A stretch of 64,000 nucleotides of DNA from Skeletonema tropicum (lineage: Eukaryota > Bacillariophyta > Thalassiosirophyceae > Thalassiosirales > Thalassiosiraceae): assembly GCA_037178625.1 (NCBI GenBank), contig CM074129.1, positions 434,001-498,000 of the forward strand, read 5' to 3'. The notes beneath the pieces are model-generated. The model saw nothing but the letters and a program-made list of their open reading frames with translations. It ran no database searches and was not told the DNA's origin. Position numbers and translations under genes: made by a program. Shown piece after piece: positions 31,821-42,646 of the stretch (position 1 is its first letter; each line of letters begins with the position of its first letter).

Positions 31821-32319
31821 CTTTGATCTTCCGTGCGGTGGGCTTGCACAACATTCCAAGAGGCGGGGGCGGCGGTATTTTCTGGGTCTCACCAAGATAA
31901 TCGTTAAGCATAATTACTGTGATTCTAGCTTCCCATTCTTCGCCATCATAGGTTATTTTGTGTATAAAATGCAGGACGGAAGTCTCTAAGAAGTCATGGT
32001 GCTGTCATGCTTGTCATGGCGACGGTAGACGGTAGCTTTACTTTTTCACATCGTTTTCATGTCCGATGCACAAGTTCTTAAGATCGTAGCAAATTTTGAG
32101 GTCTGTACATACAAGGGAATAAGTATTTTACGTCTGTCTTTCGATTCAGCCGTAAGAAGTTATTCAGCCGTAAAAGAAAACATTCCAGGTCCGATTTGGC
32201 CCAGCTCAGCTCCATGATTAATGAAAAGCCAACCATCATAATATTTATGTAGTTCTATCAAATGAGCAAGCACGTGAATGCATGCGCCTCCTTTTCCGAC
32301 GTATATACTACTAGCTTCA
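31821..32319. other. gene-free stretch
   Basis: Nothing recognised on either strand. Confidence 0.35.
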
Positions 32320-32800
32320 TTGGTGTATCTTCAGGCTGCATCCGTCGATGTACCCTGGATGGCTCCGTGCTTGACACGCACTCCTTAATTTAATTTGAGC
32401 ATAGCGAGAAGGATTTCGTGCATTCCACGCAGCCTCACATCACTTAACCTTTGCTCCATGTCTGACACACACACCTCTATTGAAGACTAGTTTATGCATC
32501 CTCACAGCTGCACCGCTTGCACTTAGCTCCATGCCTGCACATAGATACTCCTAAATCTTGAGCATATTTTTGCATCCTTCATGTTGGCGTGGTTGACTAG
32601 AGTCTAACACGCACACATTTGATTTGGAGCATTTCTATGCATCCCTCTTTGCTTCACATTCAGTACAGCTCGTTGAGTCGCATTTGTAACGTTCTGATCT
32701 TGCACTCTTGGCCACATGCTTGCGAGGCACGCCGCCACTCTGTACAGAGCCTTCGGAAAAGAAGACATCTTCTTGGGCATTTATTTCGGGCGACTTTCTG
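32320..32800 (-). pseudogene. decayed WRKY19-like zinc-finger repeat gene
   Basis: Translation pieces on the minus strand still show the repeat pattern: EGSVQSGGV followed by RKHVAKSAR (compare CTKFVQSGGVCFKHGAKKKAR in the intact gene), a VCRHGAKCKRCSCED piece, and several headless CVRHGA-like pieces, in mixed frames with stops. It lies 2 kb from the intact gene in the same orientation and is best read as an old tandem copy. Confidence 0.6.
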
Positions 32801-32941
32801 CGCTGTTAATTGGTACTCTCACTGTACGCATTTTTTGAGTATTTAGATGTGGAGTTTTGGTTCAGACGTTGCCACTGATGCGCCAGCTGCAGTAGCTTTG
32901 ACTGAGTGGCATACCAAAACGAGAGCTATGAAAACAGTGTT

Positions 32942-32985
32942 ACCAAGACAAATCAATCTCTTTAGTGGTATTGGAAGCTCAAGGG
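32942..32985 (+). repeat. 3'-end remnant of the coiled-coil gene
   Basis: atcaatctctttagtggtat followed by tggaagctcaagg matches the end of the coiled-coil genes (atcaatctcttcagcggtat), which encodes INLFSGIG. It sits next to the decayed zinc-finger copy. Both families of the array therefore left debris together here. Confidence 0.5.
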
Positions 32986-33041
32986 ATTGATAAAGCACTC
33001 CTACATTAAGACTTACAACTGAAATAGTGCCACTTCATCCT

Positions 33042-35960
33042 TCACACAATAGTAAATTCGGACAAACCATCAGGCTCACCCTCGTAATTCCTTCGTGGTG
33101 GTGGAGGAGGCGGTGGAGGAGGTTTGCTCTTGTTCATCATCTTCTTTCCCGACCTAAGCGGACTTTTCTTGACATCGCCAGAGATAATGCTTTCCTTCTT
33201 CACCTCTCGATACTGGCTAAGCATATTCTTAATCGAAGCACCACCGTCTAGTCGTGGGTCAGTTGCATCGCTGCTGATCATGCCAGACAATTTCTTACTG
33301 GATGAAGAGGCCTCTTCTCGAAGCTTGGCCAAGAAGCTAACGTGATCTTCACTTACTTTCCTTGAGTACTTCGAAGGTGAATTGAATCGTTGAGGACTGC
33401 TTGTCTCACTTCCACCGCTAGCCCTTTTCCAGAAACTGCCTTTATTTATTCTGTCCGAACCATCGTCCCATCCATCGTCTGCCCCCTCCCTCACGATTCG
33501 GAGCGCACCAGAACTGGGTCTATCCCCATCACTTGCATATGGGTTGCCATTGTAAGTGAAATCATCTCCATCGCTTCTATCCCACATCCTTTCAACCTCT
33601 TTCTTCATCGTTTTTCTGCGTCTACGAACACATACGAACAGGAGAGCAAAAATCACAGCAACGACAATTCCAACCACGATATTGTCTTTAGTTGGACCAC
33701 TTCCCAATGCAATACCAGCAATACTGGTAGAATCAGCATTACCAGTCGTAAATGGAGCGTTAATATGTGCTCCGTTCTCTCTTGACAGACTCATAAAGAA
33801 AATATCCGATGCCATTCTACCATTGCCCTCACGGGATCGTTGCAATGCACCACGACTACTTCCCATAATCATGGGATTGCCATCGTTATCAACTTTGATT
33901 CCGCCACCTCTGGCCAACTTATCTTCATACTCAGTTCCAAGCTGTTGCTCCCACTTGACATTACCAAACTCCACATCATACGACACGACGAAGACATCTG
34001 AGACTCCTCCCACGGGATTTACATCCGAGTTGGCAAATCCAGTTCGCATACCTGAGGCACCATCAATGGTACCACTCAAATAAACCATCTTTCCATCATT
34101 CGAAACGACACAACCTTGACCTAATACGTCTCCCCCAACACCACCATCAGAGCTAATTGATGTAACATGCTCCTTCCACACTGTCGACATATCATCCAAC
34201 CTCATTTTTAACAAGTACGCCATACTTGGACCATTCTTCCCCCCTTTTGGATTGGTCGAACTCCCAACCACAAAGGCATGCGTAACACCCATCCCACCAG
34301 CATCAGGCGGGGGTAAACAAATGGCTGTCACAGTCTCATCCCGCCCGGTAGTCGAATCAATCCGTTTCGTCGGATGAGTACCCTCATTACGAATAGAATC
34401 ACTATTATTCCCCGACGACGCAGCCTCCTCCACCGTTGCACCAGTCGTCATATCCACCACTGGTGACGGAGACGGAGGGATAATCTTTGTAATAAACCCA
34501 TCATATTCTTCGGCTCCACTCCCATCCGCAGCCAACTTACTCCTCGTCGTCCCGCCCATAAGTAACAAGTCTTCATCGGGAGTACGTCCCTTGACAAATT
34601 CGACACAACTTGGTCGGACATCGGTAGCATCATTCAATTTGAATCCAAATCCCCATCCACTCTTCATAGTTTGTTTGACGTGTTCTGTAGACGTTGGCTT
34701 GACATGTAACAATTCCTCATAGGGTGTAATGGTAACCTGCTCCACTTTGACATAAAAATCGGTTCCAAACTTTGGTACACCACCCATAAAAGACGACGAA
34801 GAAAAAGACGTAGACGAAGTAGTAGTAGCACCCCCCGCCCCACCAAGAGTCACATCCGGCCTAGCATACAACTCCACATTCACCTCTTCCTCCGCACTCG
34901 TTGTATATTCTGGATTGTACACCTCCCTCTCTTCATCCGAGTGCATACTCACCACATAGAGTTGATTTGGATCACGGACATTGTGGGTAAGATCGATAGG
35001 GTACACTAATGGAGCAGATTCGAGGACATATCCACCTAATAAAGCACCGTAGGCATTGTTCATGTCGAGAGAAGAGTTATTGTTTGTTGTTGTTGGTGTG
35101 GAAGTAAAAGTTTGAAACTCTTGATTGGGAGTAAGTGAAACATCGAAATCCATGAGGAAACCGTATGCTCGTCCGTTGTGAGCGAGGGGTCCACCGCCAC
35201 CGGAGTTATTGTGAGATATGGATGTGAAGAGTCCACCTTGATTAAGTTTTGGTTGTTGTTGTTGCTGTTGCAATGACCGCTTGGAATGGTGCTGTCCTTG
35301 ATGCGATTGTGATTCATGATGTGTGTCTCCTCCTCGACTTTCATTTCGTGCTGTTTCCAGTTGTCGTTGACCAACATTCTCCAGCTGATTCGTCAACTGT
35401 TCCAACTCAACTGCACTCAACGGCACAGGGTTCACATGACCCAATAACACCAACTTCAATTGACTATGCGACTGCAATAATGCATCATTGACAGAATCAT
35501 GCGGTAACGAGAGTAGAGAGGAGCACGCCTCGGAATTCTGCGGTGTTCCGAATCGTTTGGCATAGATTAATTTCGGACTGGTGAGGAGTGGATCATCCGA
35601 ATTATTGCTCCTGTTCCACCATGCCGCATTACCACCACCCTTTGTACTACGTGCACCACCAGATGATGATGATGATGTTGTTAGCGGAGGTAATTTCAAA
35701 ATGCCCAAAAAGCAATCAGCACTACTCAAATGATACTCCTCGTCATCACTCCCCCTCTCTAAGCTAGGTGCCGCCATACTCATCCCCATGGCGCCCAAAA
35801 TATCATCGGGTAGATTGGTCGCCTTGTCGAAGTAGGTGCTGTAGGTGACTCCGGTGAAGTAGATGAGGTTGTGTTGGCCGTCGTAGATGAAGGAGGCGGG
35901 ATAGCTGTCGTCGTCGTGAGGGGCGGGGTAGCCGGATTGATAGCCGAAGGGAGCAGTCAT
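33042..35960 (-). CDS. large single-pass membrane protein with beta-propeller-like ectodomain
   Basis: 972 aa. The long N-terminal part (about 1-755) contains repeats typical of beta-propeller blades, clearest near 650-720: SDVFVVSYDVEFGNVKWEQQ followed by GGIKVDNDGNPMIMGSSRG, similar to SBBP-type repeats. It also includes an early CFLGILKLPP segment and Ser/Gly-rich loops. One hydrophobic helix spans about 760-782 (NIVVGIVVAVIFALLFVCV) and is followed by RRRRK, the expected stop-transfer signal. The cytoplasmic tail of about 190 residues ends with a run of nine prolines near 945-953 and SEFTIV. No signal peptide is visible at the chosen start, so a short upstream exon may be missing. I remember such proteins as a diatom family without assigned function; a cell-surface role is inference. 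Confidence 0.75.
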   Translation of the reverse strand: MTAPFGYQSGYPAPHDDDSYPASFIYDGQHNLIYFTGVTYSTYFDKATNLPDDILGAMGMSMAAPSLERGSDDEEYHLSSADCFLGILKLPPLTTSSSSSGGARSTKGGGNAAWWNRSNNSDDPLLTSPKLIYAKRFGTPQNSEACSSLLSLPHDSVNDALLQSHSQLKLVLLGHVNPVPLSAVELEQLTNQLENVGQRQLETARNESRGGDTHHESQSHQGQHHSKRSLQQQQQQPKLNQGGLFTSISHNNSGGGGPLAHNGRAYGFLMDFDVSLTPNQEFQTFTSTPTTTNNNSSLDMNNAYGALLGGYVLESAPLVYPIDLTHNVRDPNQLYVVSMHSDEEREVYNPEYTTSAEEEVNVELYARPDVTLGGAGGATTTSSTSFSSSSFMGGVPKFGTDFYVKVEQVTITPYEELLHVKPTSTEHVKQTMKSGWGFGFKLNDATDVRPSCVEFVKGRTPDEDLLLMGGTTRSKLAADGSGAEEYDGFITKIIPPSPSPVVDMTTGATVEEAASSGNNSDSIRNEGTHPTKRIDSTTGRDETVTAICLPPPDAGGMGVTHAFVVGSSTNPKGGKNGPSMAYLLKMRLDDMSTVWKEHVTSISSDGGVGGDVLGQGCVVSNDGKMVYLSGTIDGASGMRTGFANSDVNPVGGVSDVFVVSYDVEFGNVKWEQQLGTEYEDKLARGGGIKVDNDGNPMIMGSSRGALQRSREGNGRMASDIFFMSLSRENGAHINAPFTTGNADSTSIAGIALGSGPTKDNIVVGIVVAVIFALLFVCVRRRRKTMKKEVERMWDRSDGDDFTYNGNPYASDGDRPSSGALRIVREGADDGWDDGSDRINKGSFWKRASGGSETSSPQRFNSPSKYSRKVSEDHVSFLAKLREEASSSSKKLSGMISSDATDPRLDGGASIKNMLSQYREVKKESIISGDVKKSPLRSGKKMMNKSKPPPPPPPPPRRNYEGEPDGLSEFTIV

Positions 35961-36748
35961 TATTGTATCGTATTGTTAGTAGTCCTTTGATGAGTCTTTC
36001 TATTGATTGGTCCAACTTGACTTGAAAGTAAATCCTTGCAAGACGAGAATTGATGAAGATACTTATCAGATATTTATGTGTGCAAATCTATCGGTGGTTC
36101 TCGGTGCAGCGTAGAATGGACAGCTGGAAAAGAGACAACCGGCCACAAGAGGCAACTGAAAGGAGACGCAGTTGCACTACTACTGCTAAGGCGGTGTCGA
36201 CTGGTTAGACTTATCTACACACAAACACAATGCCTGCCTCTGGAAGTGGACAAGATACATACATACAAGATGTAAGTACATATGCATGAACATGAAGCAA
36301 AGCAAAGATGCAAGATAGCAAAAAAAATGTATCAGCCCTTTGTCGTTATGACTCCTGTGCGGCACTCTCTTTCGACAAATCATCGACAAGTAAGGGCCAT
36401 TTCGTGGGAAGTGGGCCTCTTTCTGAAGATTTGCAAAGCGGCAACTCTCCACTTTTTGGCAGCGCTCAAGCACGCTCAACAATCAATGACATCAGTACTA
36501 CTTATCTACCTACTGTTGTAACGGCCGTATCTTCTCTTCTAGCCACCCAATGAAGACGATACGTGGCATTTTGTAAAGCTCTCATCGCACTCTATCGATT
36601 AGGCGTGTATTCAGCCTGATTGGATGACTTTTTACCAACCGAATCGGTTAAATACGGGTCTAGAAAGTGATCGGCGAGCCCAATCCGGCTTTGCGGCCAG
36701 AATTTCAAAGCAGAGGTCCAAATTTGACCATAATACGATACGACAACC
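35961..36748. other. gene-free stretch with one half of a 70-bp direct repeat
   Basis: The stretch at about 36305-36376 (core aatgtatcagccctttgtcg) recurs at about 37039-37110 in the same orientation, about 80% alike. No gene was recognised. Confidence 0.5.
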
Positions 36749-36910
36749 CAATAATATAACAGAAATTTTAAAGTACGTCTGATTAGCCCTCTAGGGGCGA
36801 AATTATGACTAACCAACATGTGTGCTATGTCGTCAGTGTTATATTATTATTATGTCGTCAGTATTGATACTTCATATACTCCTCCACAGCTGTTTCTCAG
36901 ATCGCACTCC
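36749..36910 (-). mobile_element. SINE-like repeat, copy 4 (full length, with target duplication)
   Basis: Flanked by direct repeats taatacgatacgacaacc at 36731-36748 and 36911-36928, identical over 18 bases. It contains the full family sequence from taacagaaattttaaagtac to cagatcgcactcc, plus an internal duplication of tatgtcgtcagt. On the minus strand its 3' tail is ctgttatattatt. Together with copy 1 it defines both ends of the family. Confidence 0.75.
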
Positions 36911-36931
36911 TAATACGATACGACAACCAAT

Positions 36932-38700
36932 CGAAAGCTCTCTTGAAGCTGATTGATCAGTACCATCATTGCAATCAAAATGTATCAACACTGCTCGGGC
37001 AATGCCCGGAAGATCGATGTGGTAGCAGGGGTGAAGATGAAAGATTTGCAAGAAAATGTATCAGCCCTTTGTCGTTGTGACTCCTGCTCGGCACACTTTT
37101 TCGCAACTCATTTAATAATAGTCAAATAAAAGCGATTTAGATGATTTTTTCCTGGTACATATAATTCCTACGTAGGCCCCCAAGTAGGAATTTTGGTGTT
37201 TCACTCACAAAACAACCATGATAAAAATGACTTTTACTACGGAGGCCAAAATCACAAACAGCGATATTCGTACCAAACCAATGGTACAACCTTTTTGGTG
37301 ATGATCATACGAGTGAGTCGAATCAAGGAACCAAGCAAATATTTATTTTTTTCGCAGAGATACGCCCATTTAGATTTTGCTAGTAATTCTCTCTAACAAT
37401 TTTGTCCAGTAGTTAGACGATTTTACTAGCAAATGTAGATGCCAATTTTGTGGAGCACATCTGAGATATGGAGCCCAAACGTGCATTGCTCATCTCCTGA
37501 GATATAGAAGAATACGACTCTATCACTTGTTCCTCCATAAAAGCACTTGTGGCAGATTTGAGATTTTGGCCAAAGCTAGCAGGCTCTGCGGCGGCCATGG
37601 TCAAAAAATGTGCTCGAAACACCAAATTTCACGTCTGTCCGGATCTAATTCGCTTATAACGTTACTTACTGTACGTTTGCTTCCAAAACCCATGCATAAA
37701 AGTTCAAGTCACTTTTTTGTAGCTTCCAGAAGGAGTTTTTAAAAAATTCTTTTCGTCACTGCACGCATCGGAATTAGTAGCGTGCAGTGACGAAGCCCAA
37801 AATTAATATTTTCGCACTCCTATACTTCAAAAACGACCTTGAATGAATTTATGCTTCGCTGAGTGATCGCCAGTCATAAAAAATTTGATGTTTGCAAGCG
37901 ACGGCAACCGGTATTGGATATTAATTCCTACGTACATAGGCAAACTACTTGATTCGCGCCAAAAAATGGCATCTAAAACGACACAACCATGGTGAAAATG
38001 GGCTCCCTACGACTGGCCATAACTCAGTAACTACTAGGATGTTGACCCTGTTTCAAAGCGTCAATGTTATTAATTTTGTCCGTAGAAGCTCATTGATACC
38101 TCACTTGTCCACTAACTCCCGTAATTGAAGTCAAAGGTAGGATTTGAGGGCAAACGTACAGTATTGAGTGACATAATAAACTGCTTGTGCACTTCTTAGT
38201 ATTACATTATCATGTAATTCAGCCACTTTTTTACTCTACAGAGGTGAGATGGTACAATTAAATTGGCTTGCGGTACAATACAGAAGTCGATTGCAGCTGG
38301 AGCTGGAGCATGTTTCCATAGCAGCCATAGACTTCGACTTTGACAGAAGGAGGTTACGCTCTTTCTTCTCAAGGTCGCGGACGCCAACGGGTATAGTCAA
38401 GTCTCAGCTGGCCAATCTTATCTCTGGGAACGCTTCACATTTGCGGCAAAACTTCCCAAGATGGATAGTAGAGTAAGTAGTATTCTTCCTTCTTGTGGTC
38501 GTGGAATCAGTCTCAGCTGGTCAAACTTGTCTCTGGGACCACTTCACTCTTGCAGATGCAAAATACAGGGATGCACTACCAATTAAACTCAAGAGGAGGA
38601 GGATTCAATAAGATCGATAACGCTTGTGTCGTCGCTTGCAAAAAAATGAAGTCCCCCATATCAAAATGAGAAGAATTGTGCTGCTATACAAACATTACTA
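36932..38700. other. gene-poor stretch
   Basis: A 70-codon minus-strand frame (37413-37625) looks protein-like but has no recognisable family. An 11-base inverted pair, tttggtgtttc and gaaacaccaaa, brackets it (about 37193 and 37616). Otherwise nothing was recognised except the hairpin at 37752-37794. Confidence 0.35.
37752..37794. repeat. perfect 15-bp hairpin
   Basis: ttcgtcactgcacgc (37752-37766) is followed after 13 bases by its exact reverse complement (37780-37794). No gene ends nearby, so it is not an obvious terminator or 3' processing signal. Confidence 0.6.
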
Positions 38701-39198
38701 TTACTTTGTCTTATTCCCCAAATTAGTTTTCTTCCCATCAGAGCTAGTTATCACGGGATGCTTTCGAACAGGAGCTTTCCGTTGTCTCCGCAGTCTCAAA
38801 TCCGGAAGATTGTCCTCATTAATCTTTTTGTTGCTCTTCTTTTTTGTGCCCCCTTTCGAATTGCTCAATTCTGCCCTCAATAATAAGCGTTCGTCGCCAT
38901 AAAGACCGCTTTCATTGCTGCTGCTGTCATTATTTATTCGATCAATAGCCAGCATAGCCCCATCCACTGAATAAAATGTTAGAAATGCAAATCCTCGACA
39001 GCATCCACTTTCATCTCGTTTTATCAGTGTCGATCCTTCTCCAGCCCACATGAGGTTATCGGTAGTATCATCTCCGCTGCTGTCGTTGTTAGATGTGCCA
39101 GCAAGAGAGTACCTTTGGCTTAAATAAGATTCTATTTCTTCGTCCGATGGGTTGATGGCTCGTGCTAAACCTGTGACATAAACTTGTGTCCATGACAT
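38701..39198 (-). CDS. RRM-type RNA-binding protein
   Basis: 165 aa. One RNA recognition motif fills the first ~110 residues: RNP2-like VYVTGL near the start (residues 6-11) and RNP1-like CRGFAFLTF near residue 68-76, with a Ser/Asp-rich loop of about 25 residues between. The spacing and the aromatic residues in both RNP motifs fit RNA binding. The C-terminal third is basic (KKKSNKKI, LRLRRQRKAPVRK), probably adding nonspecific RNA contact or a nuclear signal. The start is the first Met and places VYVTGL close to the N-terminus as usual for small RRM proteins. The particular RNA target cannot be told. Confidence 0.8.
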   Translation of the reverse strand: MSWTQVYVTGLARAINPSDEEIESYLSQRYSLAGTSNNDSSGDDTTDNLMWAGEGSTLIKRDESGCCRGFAFLTFYSVDGAMLAIDRINNDSSSNESGLYGDERLLLRAELSNSKGGTKKKSNKKINEDNLPDLRLRRQRKAPVRKHPVITSSDGKKTNLGNKTK

Positions 39199-39470
39199 GA
39201 TGTTTCGTTGTTTCTTTTTCTAGACTTGCGACGCTGATTACGATTGAAGAATCAGCTACTTATAGTGTCGATGATCACATACACTACACCATTTGATTGG
39301 CTCATCGGCTCATGCACATGCAACAAAAAACAAAAGGGGTAGATCAAGGGTACGATAGATGATGGTGTGTAATGCTGTATCTATGTTGCTTGTTTGATGG
39401 CCATCGCTGTGCGCTGTGGAGGAGAAGGAGGCTCCGCGCGCTAAGAAGAACCAACCCATACATAGGTATC

Positions 39471-39687
39471 ACTAGGCGTATCGGGATAGCGGGCGCGTGG
39501 GCTTGCCCACAAGAGGGACTTATTTGACAGGAGGCTTGACGGGAGATTTTGGTTGATTTTGAGTCGATATTCGGGGATTTTGCCCGCATTTTAGCTCATT
39601 TTCACCTGATTTTCTGCAGATGTGGGCCCCACGTGGGCATCGCCCACAAGAGGGTATGAAAAGCGCCCACTATCCCGATACGCCTAG
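39471..39687. mobile_element. 217-bp MITE with 25-bp TIRs and 8-bp target duplication
   Basis: The termini ctaggcgtatcgggatag plus gggcgc (39471-39495) and their reverse complement (39663-39687) match at 24 of 25 positions. The perfect 8-base direct repeat aggtatca borders the element on both sides (39463-39470 and 39688-39695). Near each end is a subterminal gcccacaagaggg. An 8-bp duplication fits hAT-like or other 8-bp-duplicating superfamilies; the tip sequence itself does not decide. Confidence 0.85.
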
Positions 39688-39695
39688 AGGTATCA

Positions 39696-41858
39696 AAGAC
39701 CGGAGCCGAGTTTTGAGGTAGTTAAGTTAAGACTCCATTAGGGTTATTGTCGAAGTTATGGATTCCGACGTTGATTTAGGAGAAAGGGTCAGCTGTGTGA
39801 AAGAAAATTGGCCTAACCTTAATGGTAAATTAAGGCCACTTTAAGGATATTGCAAGCTATTTTAGTGTCCACATGAAGATGTTATGAAGAAGGACCTGTG
39901 TTCTGGAGAAAACACATGCAAGGGGCTGAGGCTGCCATCCTCCATCCTCCACAAAGTTAGTTTTCATCTATCTCACGACTCTTCCTTTCCTTCCATCCGG
40001 ATACTTTTGTCAACGCCCTCGCAATCAAAGCTTGTTAGTTTTGCTCAAATGCACAGAGTCATCACATTGCTTCCAGTAGATCTGCCTGCTCCACAATGTG
40101 CACCGTGCCAAAGTCAAAGATGTTATGCCAGCAACTTCAACAACTAAGTAGTTTGTTCTTAACTCAAATTTGAGTCGTCGGATGAAGTTAATGATGGGTT
40201 TGGATAAATTTGCAGAAGTCAATTTGAGGGCCTCGTCAAAATGGAACCAGGACTGATTAGAGAACATCAGAGAAGCAAGAACAGGGGGGGGGGGGGGAGA
40301 GAGAGAACAACAAACTCACAAGTCAAAGTCCAAGGTTCTTAAGGATGCATTCACCTCTTCTGGACTATGCAGTTAGCAGTAGTGGATCGTTAGTGCTTGA
40401 TAGCAATGAGTAAGAGGATGCCATGGCAGGCAAAACCCCTGTAACGAAATTCTGTGATGTAGAGTTCAGCTTGAATTACCGAGAGGTCGGCGAGGGCGAG
40501 TGACTTGAACAATATCGATGAAGAGAGAGCAAGAAAACAAGCATGAAGCCACTTTTCTTCTCGAAACATCATATCTGCATGTGCATACTTCTTCTACTAC
40601 TGTGACCTGTCAAATCACATGCGCTTGATCTTGATGAGTGTATATCTTACACTTTGTATCACTTCTTTTATTCGCTACTTTGTCTCTGTAAACACATGCA
40701 CGCCCGCAGTGTCAAAATAGAGATCTTCAATTCGCTATTTACTATGTTGTCAAGAAATCGCATTTTCTCAACCAAAAAGCCAACATCTTGGACGGAGGAG
40801 CAGGGCGTCCCCAGGATGCAGCAATCGCAGATACACAATACATAATTTTAATTCTTCTACACACAACAACTCCAACCTACCAAAATTACTACTGTCCCAC
40901 CAGCTACTAAACCCACAGCAGGGCATACTCTTCGTGTTGCCCCTTGTTGCTTGTTGCTTGATTGGTTGTTGGTTGAGTGATCTTTGATCTTTTTAAGATG
41001 GCCGTCTCATTTGACAGTCCGCTTTATCTTTTACATACTCTCTCTCTAGAGAGCTGCGCATCAAAGCCTTTGTCTTCTCTGCGCCCGTCCATTTGGACCA
41101 ATCATAAGTACTTATCCCTTCCAACTACAACTTTCAAGATGTGATTTTTTGGAGTGCCATCAGGACCAAGGCACACTTGTTTGATACTAGAGATGTATCA
41201 GATTGCTTGCTTTTTACAAATTCCCACAATTCTCATCCTACGATAATCTTTAGGAGACACTGAAAACAGTGCAAATGTGCAGGTAATCTCTTTCTTCTCG
41301 TGGGCAATCAACAAAGCGTCTCGGCTAGCTGTCCAATTCTTTCTTGGGAAACTTCACATAAAAAGTGTGACAATATTCAGATACCAGGGGGTGACTCAGA
41401 TAAATAAGTGTGCTTTCATTCGTTCTTACAATCCCTGTCGGTAGATTCAATATTTTGTTCGTTTCCCAAGTGCTTCTTCGTACTCGTTGTTGACAAATAT
41501 ATTGATCTTACTTTTACTATCTGATTAACTTTGTATTTACTTTTACTGTATGTCTAATCGATTGGCCATGTCATGGGATTGGGAAATGTCAATGAGAAGG
41601 ACAATATTGCAGGAATTTACATCATCCGAAAGAGGCCCTATGCACCGACTGTTCAATGGCTGCAGTAGATTAGTGAGAATACACTCTGGGTCTCTAGGAA
41701 GAGTCAGCTGAGAATCAAACAAGAATGCTCAAATATGTTGAACTAGTTGAATATGGGCTAACTATGGGACCAGAGTATCTTCAGCAGTGACTCCACTTCT
41801 GCCTATCTCTCTCTTAGAAGTCCACCACAAAGCTTGGGATTGGGATCCTAAACTCATC
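39696..41858. other. gene-free stretch, 2.2 kb
   Basis: Contains a run of 14 G followed by GAGAGAGAG at 40284-40307. Only short frames are present and no gene or RNA was recognised. Confidence 0.4.
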
Positions 41859-42475
41859 TTACTCCTCTTCCATTACCACGTCTCCCTCATCCTCAGAGTC
41901 CATGAAGTCGTTCTCATACTCTTCTTCATCTTCATCGTAGTCAACAAACTCTTCATCCTCACTACGACGACGACCAAGGCCAACCAACTCACAGGTACGC
42001 CTCTCACGACTCTCCAACTCACGACGGCGGCTGCTGCACACAAGCCTATTCAAATCTTGGCACACCTCAGACAAGCTCTCACCGGTGCACTGGTCCTCTG
42101 TCCACCTGTTTCTCCTCACGATACGCTCCCTATCACGTGCCTCACGGCGCTGTGCACTAGGAGGACGACGGGTTGGTGCCGGAGTACGACGAGGACGACG
42201 AGTTGGACTGGATTCGCGGCGGGCGACGCCGACAAGAATGGAATTGTCACTCTCAACACCCTTGAACATAATGGCGTTGTCCTGACGGGAGAATGGCAAG
42301 AATGAGGGCAGTAAACAAAGATTAATGTTAGCCATGATCGCAAGAGCAGGAGCACAGGTGCGGCATAGATATGTACAGCCAAAAACGAGCAACAATCTCT
42401 TACCCCAGAGGCAGCGACGATGGGAGCAGCACAGAGAAGAGCGGCTGCTGCAGCAAGTAGGAAATGCAGCTTCAT
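41859..42475 (-). CDS. small secreted Arg/Pro-rich protein with acidic tail, two exons
   Basis: Exon 1 (42475-42404) encodes exactly a 24-residue signal peptide, MKLHFLLAAAAALLCAAPIV plus AASG. A 122-bp intron (42403-42282) has a gtaaga donor and cccgtcag acceptor. Exon 2 (42281-41859) gives about 140 residues: DNAIMFKGVES, then an Arg/Pro/Thr-rich stretch (RRPRRTPAPTRRPP), an Arg-rich middle with RWTEDQCTGESLSEVCQDLN and further cysteines (CSSRRRE, RRTCELVG), and a very acidic tail (DYDEDEEEYEND). Secretion is well supported. The polycation-then-polyanion layout recalls biosilica or cell-wall associated proteins, but no silaffin motif is present, so the role is open. A decayed copy lies at 57790-58340. 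Confidence 0.8.
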
Positions 42476-42646
42476 CTTGGAATGGATACACGGATTGTAT
42501 AAGGAATGAGATGTTCGTTGACAGAACAGCGACACTCGTTTTAAGTATGGCGGTCGTGTGTGTTGGTGAAACTCGGCGAATGCGAACACGATGAATAAGC
42601 GGGGTTCCAGACGCTCACCCGGCCCCGTACGTAGAACTCTGGTATT

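Noticed and set aside
40284..40307. G-run plus GA repeat as a regulatory element
   Set aside because: Simple sequence with no gene near it; length may also be unreliable in assembly.
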